Below, in pieces: positions 53,571-64,000 of a stretch of DNA of 64,000 bases; within the stretch, counting starts at the first letter, position 1; each line of letters opens with the position of its first letter. The notes beneath the pieces are model-generated. The model searched no databases. It saw only the letters and a program-made list of their open reading frames with translations, and had not been told where the DNA came from. A program made the position numbers and the translations under genes. The stretch comes from Hormiphora californensis (Eukaryota > Ctenophora > Tentaculata > Cydippida > Pleurobrachiidae): the NCBI GenBank assembly GCA_020137815.1, contig CM035350.1, positions 10,204,947 through 10,268,946 of the forward strand, in the 5' to 3' direction.

Positions 53571-54515
53571 GCCTTGATATTACCAGTAATCTTGACAAAG
53601 ATCCTTTATGCAGCACCAGTTTGGTTAAGACAGCGAACGGACTTCTTCGGAGATCTTCTTTCCCGAGCACGGCTGAAGATAACAGGGGGACAAGTTCACA
53701 TAGCCAAACCTCTGTCAGAACTCCTAGCATGCGTGCCTCCTATTGACGTTCTTGTGGAAACAGTGGTAACCAAATTTGTCCTAAAAGGCCTTGCAGCTAA
53801 AGATAATATATCAGCTAAACTACTACAAATTGAAGCGGAACAAAATCATGTGTTCTTCTGGCAGATTGCTGCTACCAAAAGATATTTGGTTTGGAAGTCG
53901 ACTCAACTAGACGGTGTCCAGATCCAGGATTCTAACAGAGATTCAATCAGAACTATTAACTTGGGAAGTTTAGAGCCGGACACTTTCCTGTACTCAAAAG
54001 AGGAAATGAGACAGTACACATGTAGTTTATGGGACCGGTCACTCAAATCATCGATTAACCATTTGACTCGAGATGACCCTTTCAGCATACTTCCTATTCA
54101 CTCTCAAGAAGAACTCGCCAACCTTATCAACTCAGAGGCCACTTTGGATTTCCCCATAATTCCAAGAAACATGTCCCGACAGAACTCATCTCAGGTCTTA
54201 GACTTTGTACATGGCAGATCCTTACGTTTTCAAGACTTCAGCTTCAGTTACCTGAGATACGAGCGATCACTTACAGTTCCCAATTGTCTTGAATGTGGCC
54301 AACTCCCAGATTCAACATTCCACAAGTTGTTTGAATGTTCTGCGATAAAAGATGTGGAAGGGCCCCGTGAGGAACTAAGGGTGATATCTTCTTATGAAAT
54401 GAACTTCCATCTTCCACTAATTTTCTCCAAAGACAAGCAGGTAAAATCGAACTTTAGAAAGCTAGTAAGAGCTGTAATAGAACAATCTTTATTTGGGGAT
54501 CAACTGCTTGTGTAA
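53571..54515 (+). mobile_element. 5'-truncated LINE, RT C-terminal region
   Basis: The open frame 53574-54515 encodes ILTKILYAAPVWLRQRTDFF onward (the post-RT segment of CR1/I-type LINEs). It ends with a CCHC-like tail (CLECGQLPDSTFHKLFEC). No catalytic RT motifs remain. It is more like the fragment at 39.3 kb in organisation than the LINE at 21 kb. Confidence 0.75.
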
Positions 54516-54954
54516 TGGGTTTATATTCTAATCAATTGTAAATGTATAACTGACCAGCCCGAGACGTACACACTGTGTACGAATCGCACTCCACGGAGTG
54601 AATTTTTAACTAACTTATTTAATCAATTTACAATATATTTTAATCATTATCTAATCAGTATTTTAATCGACATTTTATATTTTTTTGTATGATCTGACAG
54701 CTGAGAAAGTGTGAAAGAGACCTAGAGAGTTCCATTTTCCTCGCAAATAGGAGGGCAATATTGACAATGTCAAATTATTGTAAACAGATTTAATAATAAT
54801 AATACCAGGTAAACTTTGAATTAGCCAAAACGGTTGAGTGGTTTGGCGGTTAGAGCCATTTTAGTGAATCAACTTTTTTGGCAGCACGCACCTGTAAACA
54901 GGCCTCCAAACACCCAGATCGTAACGGCGCCCACAAAGTATGATTAGTTACTTC

Positions 54955-55575
54955 AATACATCCTATGTAACATCCTATCCTCCACTTTTCGTCCTATCCT
55001 CCACCATCTGTCCTATCCTCCACCATCCGTCCTTTCCTCCACCATCCGTCCTATCCCCCACCATTCGTCCTATCCTCCACCATATGCTATATGCTCTATC
55101 CTCCACCATCCTATCCATCCTATCCTTCACCATCCGTCCTATCCTCCACCATTCGTCCTATCCTCCACCATCTGTCCCAGTCTCCACCTTTCGTCCTATC
55201 CTTCACCATCCGTCCTATCCTCCACCATCCGTCCTATCCTCCACCATCCGTCCTATCATGATATCATCCACCATGATCTGGAATATCCTCCACCACCATC
55301 TGTCGCATCCTTTCACCATTCGTCCTATCCTCGACCATCCGTCCTATCCTCCATCTTTCGTCAAACTTTCCACCACCCGTCCTATCCTCCACCATCTCTC
55401 CCATCCTCCACCATCCGTCCAATCCCCCACCATCCGTCCAATCCCCCACCATCCTTCCTATCCTCCACCATCCATCCTTCACCATCCATTCTATCCTCCA
55501 TCATCCTGTTCCTATCCTCTATCAGCTGTCCTAGACAGTACCATCACTCCTATCCTCCACCATCCGTCCTACTTC
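54955..55575. repeat. Minisatellite, about 19-bp units
   Basis: About 30 degenerate copies of TCCACCATCCGTCCTATCC. Open frames through it are repeat artefacts. Confidence 0.93.
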
Positions 55576-55849
55576 ACCACCATCCCGAGTTAGGAGAGAC
55601 GTCCTCCACATATTGTTCAGAGCTAGGGTTTTTTGAGTGCGTATTCTTGTTCGTTTGTGTGTGGTGGGTGTATGGGTTAGTAGGATCTTGGCAACTGAGA
55701 TGTGGAGTAGAGTCTGAGGGTAGTCGAGAATTGGCCGAGTATGGGCCAGGAGAAAACAGTTACAAGAAACGTGTACCGTTACGAAAACGGCTGAAAGTGC
55801 AGTTATTCCTGCAGACTGTAAATGAACACTTCGAAAGTGATGATAAGTA

Positions 55850-57205
55850 CCGTAAGTTGGGGTAACTTTGTACCACATTTTAGCATTCCCCTAAAATAAC
55901 TCCTTGCCAGAACCACACTCGAAAATTTTTGAACCAAATAATCCCGTTCCAGACACAGTACACCAGATATAACTAGTGAAATTTTTGGTCCCCTCTCATT
56001 TAATTAGATTAATTAACACGTATTTTAGTGTAAGTGGGGTTTTAGGGCATGGGGTAACTTTGGAATGAGGGTGGGGTAACTTTGGACACATTTTGCAATG
56101 ATAAATGAATGAACATAAAATGTTTAGGTTTTCGATATGACCGTTTGTAGAGTTGCCTTAGACCCTCTCTGACTTGTTTAGGACGATATGACCAAGATTC
56201 AGCCCAATCCACACCCGTTTTCATCCATCTATTCGCTAAGGTAGTGAATAAACGAGGATTTGGTCTATTTTATGGAGCTAAATCACAAACAACCGTCCTA
56301 AAACACATCAAACTTCAATAGTTCAATTATTTGCGGTCTCTCATCCACCCTCTAGCTTGCTAGGTGGTATTGGCCCCCGAGGCGGCAGTATTAGTTCTTT
56401 TTACTGAATTGGACCGCCAGGAAGTGGCCGGACACTTATGGGTACTGGCTAAATAAAGGAGTTTTGGTGCCTGTGTTCCTGCATTGATTGTCCAAAAGAA
56501 CTAATAGACTCGCCTAGAGGGTCAATACCATCTACCAAGCTACAGAATGGATGAGAGACCCCAAATTATTGAAGTCTGATGGGTTTCAGGTCGGATTTCT
56601 ATGGTTTAGCTCCATAAAGTAGAACTAATTTTGGTTTATTTACTACTTTAGCGAATAGATCGATGAAAATGGGCATGGATCGGGCTAAATCTTGGTGAGA
56701 TGGTTCTAAACAAGTCAGAGAGGGTTTAAGGCAACACTGCAGACATCAAAAGTTCAAAACATGTAGTATGGGGTAACTTTGGCACCCCGTCCAAAGTTAC
56801 CCCAAAATTCAAAATATGGTGGGGTAACATTAGCCAACCCAATTAATCTCAATTAAAGTAATTGGTCGGATTTGAAAAATGGTGCCCCGAATTATTTGAT
56901 CGAAACCCTTCCACTCTATGGAGCAAACTTGATTCGATCATTTGCCCGGTCAGATCTATGGTACCCATTTTGATTTGAACATTTTTAGCGATTTTGACAT
57001 CAATTATGTTTGACCCTAATTAGGAGCTAATTAGCATAGACTTGGAAAAAATAATTGTACCGTTAGTTAGACATTTGTGGGTCAGTTACTTGAACACCCA
57101 AAAAGTTTTCCAAATCTCTCGTTATCTGTTGGTAATTTTGAACTAAAGCCAAATTTTGAAAGTGTCCAAAGTTACCCTGCAAAACAAAGTTACCCCAGAT
57201 TACGG
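55850..57205. mobile_element. Large foldback element with GGGGTAACTTTG termini, 1356 bp, TA target duplication
   Basis: The ends CCGTAAGTTGGGGTAACTTTG and the inverse CAAAGTTACCCC..TTACGG are flanked by TA (55848-55849, 57206-57207). GGGGTAACTTTGG recurs within both arms. Internal arms of several hundred bp (for example AGACCCTCTCTGACTTGTTT against its inverse near 56715) meet near 56440. No ORF; non-autonomous. Confidence 0.85.
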
Positions 57206-57418
57206 TATGTGTTTATCAATGACAATCTTACTATTTTTATGTAAACGATGTGTGCTGAACATGATTTACTGTTTCCAAGTAGTCTAGGTATGCTGTGTCC
57301 GTTTGTGTGTGCACCTCTGTGTTCTCTTGTGAGATGACCATTTTTTAATTAACTTATTTAACTTAACTTATTTGTGTTTTGTGTATGTCTTTATATTTTG
57401 GGTGTTGGGGTATAAGTG

Positions 57419-57590
<172 letters not shown>

Positions 57591-57806
57591 GTTTTGTAAC
57601 TACCGTATTTTTAACTAACTTATTCGCCTTTTTCTTTTCGATTTTAGTAATTTATTAAACCCGGTTAAATCTATCTGTCCGTTTAGCTCTCAGCTCATTG
57701 TTACCCGTCTCATTGGTTCGTCTGTGTGTGTTTGTCCCGCTTTAGGTAACTGCTGTTGTGCTATTAGCCTCGGCCTAGAAGCGTATATTAATGTACTTAA
57801 TTTTTT

Positions 57807-57875
57807 CCCTGCCCGGGTGAATGCCGAAGGCATTCACCCGGATGCCTTTTTACTTTGTAAAAAGGCATAGCAGGG
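57807..57875. repeat. Two adjacent perfect hairpins inside a closing stem
   Basis: CCCTGC (57807) pairs with GCAGGG (57870). Inside are CGGGTGAATGCC/GGCATTCACCCG and ATGCCTTTTTAC/GTAAAAAGGCAT. It resembles a compact version of the cloverleaf element at 28.75 kb. Confidence 0.8.
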
Positions 57876-58353
57876 TTAGAATTCGAAAACGACATTTTGG
57901 TATACTAACTAATCGGTAGAGGGACATTTTTGGTCACACTTTCGTTGCGAGGGGCAACGGTGTAGCAACAAGAGCCGCGCACACAGTTACGAGCTGCTCC
58001 TTCATAAACCACTTCATTGGCACGTTTTCAGGAAATGTGTGGCGCGCAATGTGGCGGCGTGGCGCGCAATTTAGTGCTACTAAAACACAAGGATTTGCTC
58101 TATACTGTTTGTGTGATGTATAAATTAATGGGATTTCGTGTCCCGCTTGCTGCTACAGCGAATCTGGTCATGATTTCCTTTCTTCATAGATTCACATGGC
58201 AGGGAAATTCAGCATTATGTTAGAACATAATGCAATTAATCTTGTTAACTATATTTTATACGTATAGTGTAAGAGCGGGAGAGTCATATATTTTCTTATA
58301 TTGACTTGATATAAATTGTGAAGTTCATATTCATATTCATAACATTTTAGATC

Positions 58354-61300
58354 ATGAAGCACTTGCTATCACTGATAGCATTTGAGATCTCTGCCCTGCT
58401 CACTCTCGCTCTGGTAATCTACTGGATCGAGCAGTATGCCGGGGGAATGAAATGGGAATACAAGAACAGATCCAAGTTTAACTATCACCCCCTACTTATG
58501 ATAATCGCTTTTGTTATCGTTATGGGACATTGTAAGTTAATAGCACGTCACATCCAACTAAATTCACATAATCTCAGTCTCTTATTTAACCTCCATCCCC
58601 AGCTGTTATAACATTCCGGATTTTACCCCTCGCCCACCGTACTAAGAAATACATACACGGAACTTTGAATTTGGTGGCGGCGATATTTGCAACTGTGGGT
58701 CTCGTGGCTGTCATTCAGTTTCATAATGAGTTCAATATTCCTAATTTCTACAGTCTCCACTCCTGGTTGGGTCTTGTAACTCTGGGGATCCTATATCTCC
58801 AGGTATGCCCCACTTCTCAGTACTACAATGTCATCATGTCCCCCCCCCCCCCATTATTTAACTCCCCCCTCCTTCCGGTCAGGTCTTGGCAGGGTTTGGG
58901 ATATTCCAAGATCTGTTTGAGGGAGCCAGGAGGGAGATTAGAGCAGCCTACAAACCATGGCATGTAGTGGCTGGTATTTGTATGGTTACCTTTGCTGCTT
59001 GTACTATGACAACTGGAGTTCAAGAGAAATACGGGTTCACGTAAGTAACTTTACTGACCTTCCCTCGCCCAAAACTGTAACTATGATAATTAGCCAGCCA
59101 CTTGATAAAAGTTGAACCTCTAACACTGTGTCTCTCACCTCCCCTAACACAGTGTCTCTCCCCTAACACTGTGTCTCTCACCTCCCCTAACACTGTGTCT
59201 CTCACCTCCCCTAACACTGTGTCCCCCTCCCCTAACACTGTGTCTCTCACCTCCCCTAACACTGTGTCTCTCACCTCCCCTAACACTGTGTCCCCCTCCC
59301 CTAACACTGTGTCTCTCACCTCCCCTAACACTGTGTCTCTCACCTCCCCTAACACTGTGTCTCTCACCTCCCCTAACACTGTGTCTCCCTCCCCTAACAC
59401 TGTGTCTCTCACCTCCCCTAACACTGTGTCTCTCACCTCCCCTAACACTGTGTCTCTCACCTCCCCTAACACTGTGTCTCTCACCTCCCCTAACACTGTG
59501 TCTCCCTCCCCTAACACTGTGTCTCTCACCTCCCCTAACACTGTGTCTCTCACCTCCCCTAACACTGTGTCTCTCACCTCCCCTAACACTGTGTCTCTCA
59601 CCTCCTCTAACACTGTGTCTCTCCCCTAACACTGTGTCTCCCTCCCCTAACACTGTGTCCCCCTCCCCTAACACTGTGTCCCCCTCCCCTAACACTGTGT
59701 CTCTCACCTCCCCTAACACTGTGTCTCTCACCTCCCCTAACACTGTGTCCCCCTCCCCTAACACTGTGTCTCTCACCTCCCCTAACACAGTGTCTCTCAC
59801 CTTCCCTAACATCTGTGTCTCTCACCTCCCCTAACACAGTGTCTCTCACCTCCCCTAACACTGTGTCTCTCACCTCCCCTAACACTGTGTCTCTCACCTC
59901 CCCTAACACTGTGTCCCCCTCCCCTAACACTGTGTCTCTCACCTCCCCTAACACTGTGTCCCCCTCCCCTAACACTGTGTCTCTCACCTCCCCTAACACT
60001 GTGTCTCTCACCTCCCCTAACACTGTGTCTCTCACCTCCCCTAACACTGTGTCTCTCACCTCCCCTAACACTGTGTCTCTCACCTCCCCTAACACTGTGT
60101 CTCTCACCTCCCCTAACACTGTGTCTCTCACCTCCCCTAACACTGTGTCTCTCACCTCCCCTAACACTGTGTCTCTCCCCTAACACTGTGTCTCCCTCCC
60201 CTAACACTGTGTCCCCCTCCCCTAACACTGTGTCCCCCTCCCCTAACACTGTGTCTCTCACCTCCCCTAACACAGTGTCTCTCACCTTCCCTAACATCTG
60301 TGTCTCTCACCTCCCCTAACACTGTGTCTCTCACCTCCCCTAACACTGTGTCTCTCACCTCCCCTAACACTGTGTCTCCCTCCCCTAACACTGTGTCTCT
60401 CACCTCCCCTAACACAGTGTCTCTCACCTTCCCTAACATCTGTGTCTCTCACCTCCCCTAACACTGTGTCTCTCACCTCCCCTAACACTGTGTCTCTCAC
60501 CTCCCCTAACATCTGTGTCTCTCACCTCCCCTAACACAGTGTCTCTCACCTCCCCTAACACTGTGTCTCTCACCTCCCCTAACACTGTGTCTCTCACCTC
60601 CCCTAACACTGTGTCCCCCTCCCCTAACACTGTGTCTCTCACCTCCCCTAACACTGTGTCTCTCACCTCCCCTAACACTGTGTCTCTCACCTCCCCTAAC
60701 AATGTGTCTCTCACCTCCCCTAACACTGTGTCTCTCACCTCCCCTAACACTGTGTCCCCCTCCCCTAACACTGTGTCTCTCACCTCCCCTAACACTGTGT
60801 CTCTCACCTCCCCTAACACTGTGTCTCTCACCTCCCCTAACACTGTGTCTCTCACCTCCCCTAACACTGTGTCTCTCACCTCCCCTAACACTGTGTCTCT
60901 CACCTCCCCTAACACTGTGTCTCTCACCTCCCCTCACATCTGTGTCTCTCACCTTCCCTAACATCTGTGTCTCTCACCTCCCCTAACACTGTGTCTCTCA
61001 CCTCCCCTAACACTGTGTCTCTCACCTCCCCTAACACTGTGTCTCTCACCTCCCCTAACACTGTGTCCCCCTCCCCTAACACTGTGTCTCTCACCTCCCC
61101 TAACACAGTGTCTCTCACCTTCCCTAACATCTGTGTCTCTCACCTCCCCTAACACAGTGTCTCTCACCTCCCCTAACACTGTGTCTCTCACCTCCCCTAA
61201 CACTGTGTCTCTCACCTCCCCTCACATCTGTGTCTCTCACCTCCCCTCACATCTGTGTCTCTCACCTTCCCTAACACTGTGTCTCTCACCTCCCCTAACA

Positions 61301-62290
61301 CTGTGTCTCTCACCTCCCCTCACATCTGTGTCTCTCACCTCCCCTAACACTGTGTCTCTCACCTCCCCTAACACTGTGTCTCTCACCTCCCCTAACACTG
61401 TGTCCCCCTCCCCTAACACTGTGTCTCTCACCTCCCCTCACATCTGTGTCTCTCACCTCCCCTAACATCTATGTCTCCCCCCTTCCCTAACTTGATAAAA
61501 GTTGAATCTCTAACACTGTGTCTCTCACCTCCCCTAACACTGTGTCTCTCCCTAACACGTGATGCCCATATATGGTATTAACACTGTGTGTCTTCACCAG
61601 GAACCCTGAAAAATTTTCCTCTCACGCCTATGCCTTCAACTTCCTGGGTCTCTCCATCTTTCTGTGGGTTGCCACCGTTATTTGGATCCTTATTGCTGTG
61701 GAGAAACGTGAACCTGAGGTGAGATACAGACAGATCGTGGTTGAAGAGCTAATTGAACAGTACTACCCCGCTGGGTGCATGTGACAGACAGACAGACTGT
61801 GACAGACAAACTGTGTGACAATGTAACAATGTGACAATGTAACAATGTGACAATGTAACAATGTAACAGACAAACTGTGTGACTATAATGTGACAAACAA
61901 ACAGACAAACTGGGTGACAAACTGTGTGACAACAATGTGACAGACAATGTTGGGTGCATGTGACTGTGTTACAATGTGTTTGGGGTGTGCTATGAACTGC
62001 TATTATATTGTGTGAAGTTTGCTACTTATAAAAGTGACAAGTGTGCTATGTCTGCAGGTTCAGTAATGCCGTGTATGCCGCATGTTGCATGAAGTGTGAG
62101 TGATGCCGTGTGAACTGTGAAGGTACGTGTGTGTGAACTGTGAAGGTACGTGTGAACTGTGAAGGTACGTGTGAACTGTGATGCCGTGTGACTCTCCTCT
62201 CTTGTGATCCAGGACGCGAACTACAGTGAGATAGAGAGAGAGGGAACCACCAATCCAGGGGAGGAGGAGGAAGGAGACAAGGAACATTGA
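58354..62290 (+). CDS. CYB561: Cytochrome b561 (ascorbate-dependent transmembrane electron carrier)
   Basis: The protein is a six-helix di-heme membrane protein that moves electrons from cytosolic ascorbate across vesicle or endosomal membranes. Five exons with consistent phases: 58354-58531, 58603-58802, 58883-59040, 61601-61718 and 62213-62290. The product is 243 aa (human 251). The four heme-ligand histidines are H45 (NYHPLLM), H78 (YIHGTLN), H112 (YSLHSWLG) and H153 (KPWHVV). The hallmark FHNEFNIPNFYSLHSWLG is intact. The C-terminal tail is acidic (EEEEGD). Whether it is CYB561, CYB561A3 or CYBRD1-like cannot be settled here. The third intron is 2.56 kb and almost entirely minisatellite. 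Confidence 0.94.
59110..61560 (+). repeat. 2.4-kb minisatellite in CYB561 intron 3
   Basis: About 100 copies of CTAACACTGTGTCTCTCACC plus TCCC (24 bp), with a 19-bp CCCCCTCC variant and AACATCTGTG variants in higher-order patterns. The true acceptor region (TAACACTGTGTGTCTTCACCAG, ending 61600) is a diverged unit. Confidence 0.97.
62108..62182 (+). repeat. Short tandem repeat in CYB561 intron 4
   Basis: Three copies of GTGAACTGTGAAGGTACGT, each containing a donor-like AAG|GTACGT. No known exon ends here. The upstream 61790-61960 is rich in GACAGACA/ACAATGTGAC words. Confidence 0.8.
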
Positions 62291-63160
62291 CACTTGGGAG
62301 AGAGCAGGGACAACAGTGATAATATCGACTGTTACATTAGTGATTTAGCAACAAGACATTATAGACTGGGATGTAGCTATAGAAAATAAATCAGTTCCTA
62401 CCATCAATTGTAGGGGTACGAGGCGATAACTGGTCAAGCTGTTACTCGATATGGGGATGACACCAACTGACCCTCTGAGGATATACCCCCTTTTTAATAT
62501 GAATTTAATGTTTTAATTTGTTAATTATTCTTCTCTCTCTCGCAGTTAATCTCACCCGGGTAATTCTCTCTGTTTTTTGTTCTAATATTTGTGTATTTTG
62601 ATCGAGTATTATGTCGAGTTAATATTATATCCGTGACCCACCTTGTATATGTTATCCCTTTACCACTTCTTAGCTGAATAACTACTGCAGTTTGTTATTG
62701 TCTATACTGGCAGGTGTGTGTGTTGCTCAGAGACACACAGTGTGGAGCACATGGAGCGCGAATATTGCGACACCCCCCGCCCTTCTCTCTCTCTCTTTCT
62801 CTCTCCCCCCCCCGGCCCCGCTATTACCCTTTCCTACACGTGCAGTGTATTGCAGCAGCATTATAATATGTACAATATTGCTGCCACGGCCCTTTATTGG
62901 AAAGCATATTTTACTGAAACTTACCGTCTCACAGTGTGAACTGAAACGAAGCTTACCATTAGAAATGCCCCTCGGCCCTCATCACACATAGAATACTGAA
63001 TATGACTCTGTCAAACAAACCTGACCGTCCTTTGTCCTTGACTACCTCATCCTATAAACCCTCCATAAAACTCTTCCTGTTAATAAAGGATGCAATTGCA
63101 TGTGTTCCTAACATGACATGACCTGTTAACATGACGTGACTCTGATCTCCCTAATAAAGG
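62291..63160. other. Intergenic between CYB561 and NTPCR
   Basis: AATAAA at 62386 is a likely CYB561 polyadenylation signal. A (CT)/C-rich run lies at 62785-62820. The TAATAAAGGATGCA phrase is duplicated at 63081 and at the NTPCR start (63151). Confidence 0.5.
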
Positions 63161-63688
63161 ATGCATGTATTCCTCACCGGTAAGCCCGGTGTTGGAAAGA
63201 CAACGCTAGTGAAACATCTCCTGGAGACAATTCCAGCCGGATCTGTTTCCGGGTTTTACACGGAGGAGGTCCGGGGTGAGGGAGGGAGGATTGGGTTTGA
63301 TGTTGTCTCAGTTACAGACCCCACCAGCCGCTCTAAACTTGCCCGGGTGGGTGCCCCAGGGAGGCACAAGGTTGGGAAATACACTGTTTGCAAGGACGGG
63401 TTTGAGATACATGCACTACCCCTCCTCTCAACTCCATCTCGAGTTGTGGTGATCGATGAGATAGGCAAGATGGAGTTGTTTAGTGATTCGTTCAAAAGGA
63501 AGGTTGGTGATGTGTTGAATAGACCCGGGACACTTGTCATAGCTACTGTCCCAGTGCAGCCGATACCCTTTGTGAACCAACTCAAGAGCAGGGAGGATGT
63601 TGTGTTGTTCACCATTACTAAAGAGAACAGAGATGAAGTGAAGGGAGTTGTAGGTGATAAGATTCAATATATCTTATCTAACTTGTAG
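63161..63688 (+). CDS. NTPCR: Cancer-related nucleoside-triphosphatase (THEP1/NTPCR family), single exon
   Basis: The enzyme hydrolyses NTPs to NDPs in vitro; its cellular role is poorly defined. The 175-residue intact frame starts MHVFLTGKPGVGKTT, with the Walker A motif at residues 7-15 (GKPGVGKTT) and Walker B VVVIDEIGKMEL at residues 95-106. The family segment GFYTEEVR is at 31-38. Human NTPCR is 190 aa, so this is close to full length. The ATG at 63161 directly precedes the P-loop strand, as in the family. No intron is seen, unlike human NTPCR. Confidence 0.93.
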   Translation: MHVFLTGKPGVGKTTLVKHLLETIPAGSVSGFYTEEVRGEGGRIGFDVVSVTDPTSRSKLARVGAPGRHKVGKYTVCKDGFEIHALPLLSTPSRVVVIDEIGKMELFSDSFKRKVGDVLNRPGTLVIATVPVQPIPFVNQLKSREDVVLFTITKENRDEVKGVVGDKIQYILSNL

Positions 63689-63925
63689 CTTACTACGTTA
63701 TACATTGTTTGAAACTCATTAGATCCCAGAGAACACATTGTTTGAAACTCACTATGTAGAATCTACATTGTAGATCCCAGAGAGAAGTTGTTTTTTTTAC
63801 CGGGTAATTTATTATTTTAACAATTCAATTGCATGTTTTTATCCCATACTAAAAACGGTATCAGTGGTTTTCTTTTAATGTGTCGTTGTAGTCCTTGTAT
63901 TACACTACCTCCCAGTATAACAGGT

Positions 63926-64000
63926 ATGTATTCGAGCCTGGCAGGCAAAGTGGCCCTTGTGGCAGGGGCTGGTAGTGGAATTGGAAGGGCAGTAGCTGTG
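63926..64000 (+). CDS. Short-chain dehydrogenase, HSD17B8-like, first 25 codons (cut by window end)
   Basis: The ATG at 63926 begins MYSSLAGKVALVAGAGSGIG and then RAVAV. The Rossmann nucleotide-binding motif (A/T)GxxxGIG is complete. The segment ALVAGAGSGIGRAV closely matches 17-beta-hydroxysteroid dehydrogenase 8 / beta-ketoacyl reductase subunits. Only the N-terminus is visible, so the exact family member is uncertain. Confidence 0.75.
   Translation, partial: MYSSLAGKVALVAGAGSGIGRAVAV

Noticed and set aside
54815-54920. Possible tRNA/SINE head (GGTTGAGTGG box A-like)
   Set aside because: No box B or cloverleaf follows at the right distance.
54940-55593. 217-residue Pro/Ser/His-rich frame
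   Set aside because: Translation of the 19-bp minisatellite.
59020-61465. Many overlapping open frames on both strands (LTSPNTVS / RDTVLGEV repeats)
   Set aside because: Unit lengths divisible by 3 in the CYB561 intron minisatellite keep frames open; not proteins.
59110-61560. CCCCTAACAC resembles interstitial telomere repeat (CCCTAA)n
   Set aside because: The unit is 24 bp and lacks tandem CCCTAA; it matches the local 3' splice-site sequence instead.

Overview
This is nuclear DNA from an animal, most likely a marine invertebrate with a fairly compact gene structure. The evidence is GT-AG introns (many only 70-150 bp), conserved eukaryotic genes (HEATR1, NMT, AP2S1, CYB561, NTPCR), a rhodopsin-like 7TM receptor, Penelope-like and CR1/jockey-like retroelements, foldback DNA elements and abundant (CT)n and minisatellite DNA. 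A sponge or other early-branching animal would fit, but the species cannot be read from the sequence.

Layout. 1-11.6 kb: the C-terminal half of HEATR1/UTP10 (+), reconstructed as 14-15 exons with consistent phases. Two other genes on the same strand lie inside its introns: a single-exon 7TM receptor (2346-3368) and a secreted protein with seven Cys-rich repeats and an Ig-like tail (5733-8568). An antisense retrotransposon remnant (about 9.35-10.4 kb) sits in a later intron. 12.2-14.8 kb: an ankyrin-repeat gene (-) whose 5' exons may reach 37.4 kb. 15-43 kb: a repeat-rich, gene-poor stretch. It holds a CR1/jockey-type LINE with intact EN-RT ORF (21.0-25.96 kb), a Penelope-like element with intact RT plus GIY-YIG ORF (32.4-34.8 kb, -), a 5'-truncated LINE (39.3-40.6 kb), foldback elements, a cloverleaf-like inverted-repeat element and two hammerhead-like motifs. 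43.4-52 kb: a small unrecognised two-exon gene (+), then on the minus strand a four-EF-hand protein, N-myristoyltransferase (10 exons) and AP-2 sigma (3 exons). 53-57.6 kb: foldback elements, a second LINE fragment and minisatellites. 58.4-64 kb: cytochrome b561 (5 exons, one intron filled by a 2.4-kb minisatellite), single-exon NTPCR, and the first codons of an HSD17B8-like short-chain dehydrogenase.

The most unusual pattern is that many tandem duplications and minisatellites coincide with splice junctions. The repeated unit contains, or closely resembles, the 5' or 3' splice site of the adjacent exon. I see this at about a dozen places in at least six genes. It suggests recurrent splice-site-seeded tandem duplication, which could create alternative splice sites and expand introns.

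The LINE has a correctly phased A AAA AAC heptamer where ORF1 overlaps ORF2, so -1 frameshifting may produce its EN-RT protein. The genes are mostly unrelated housekeeping genes; no operon or pathway cluster is apparent.
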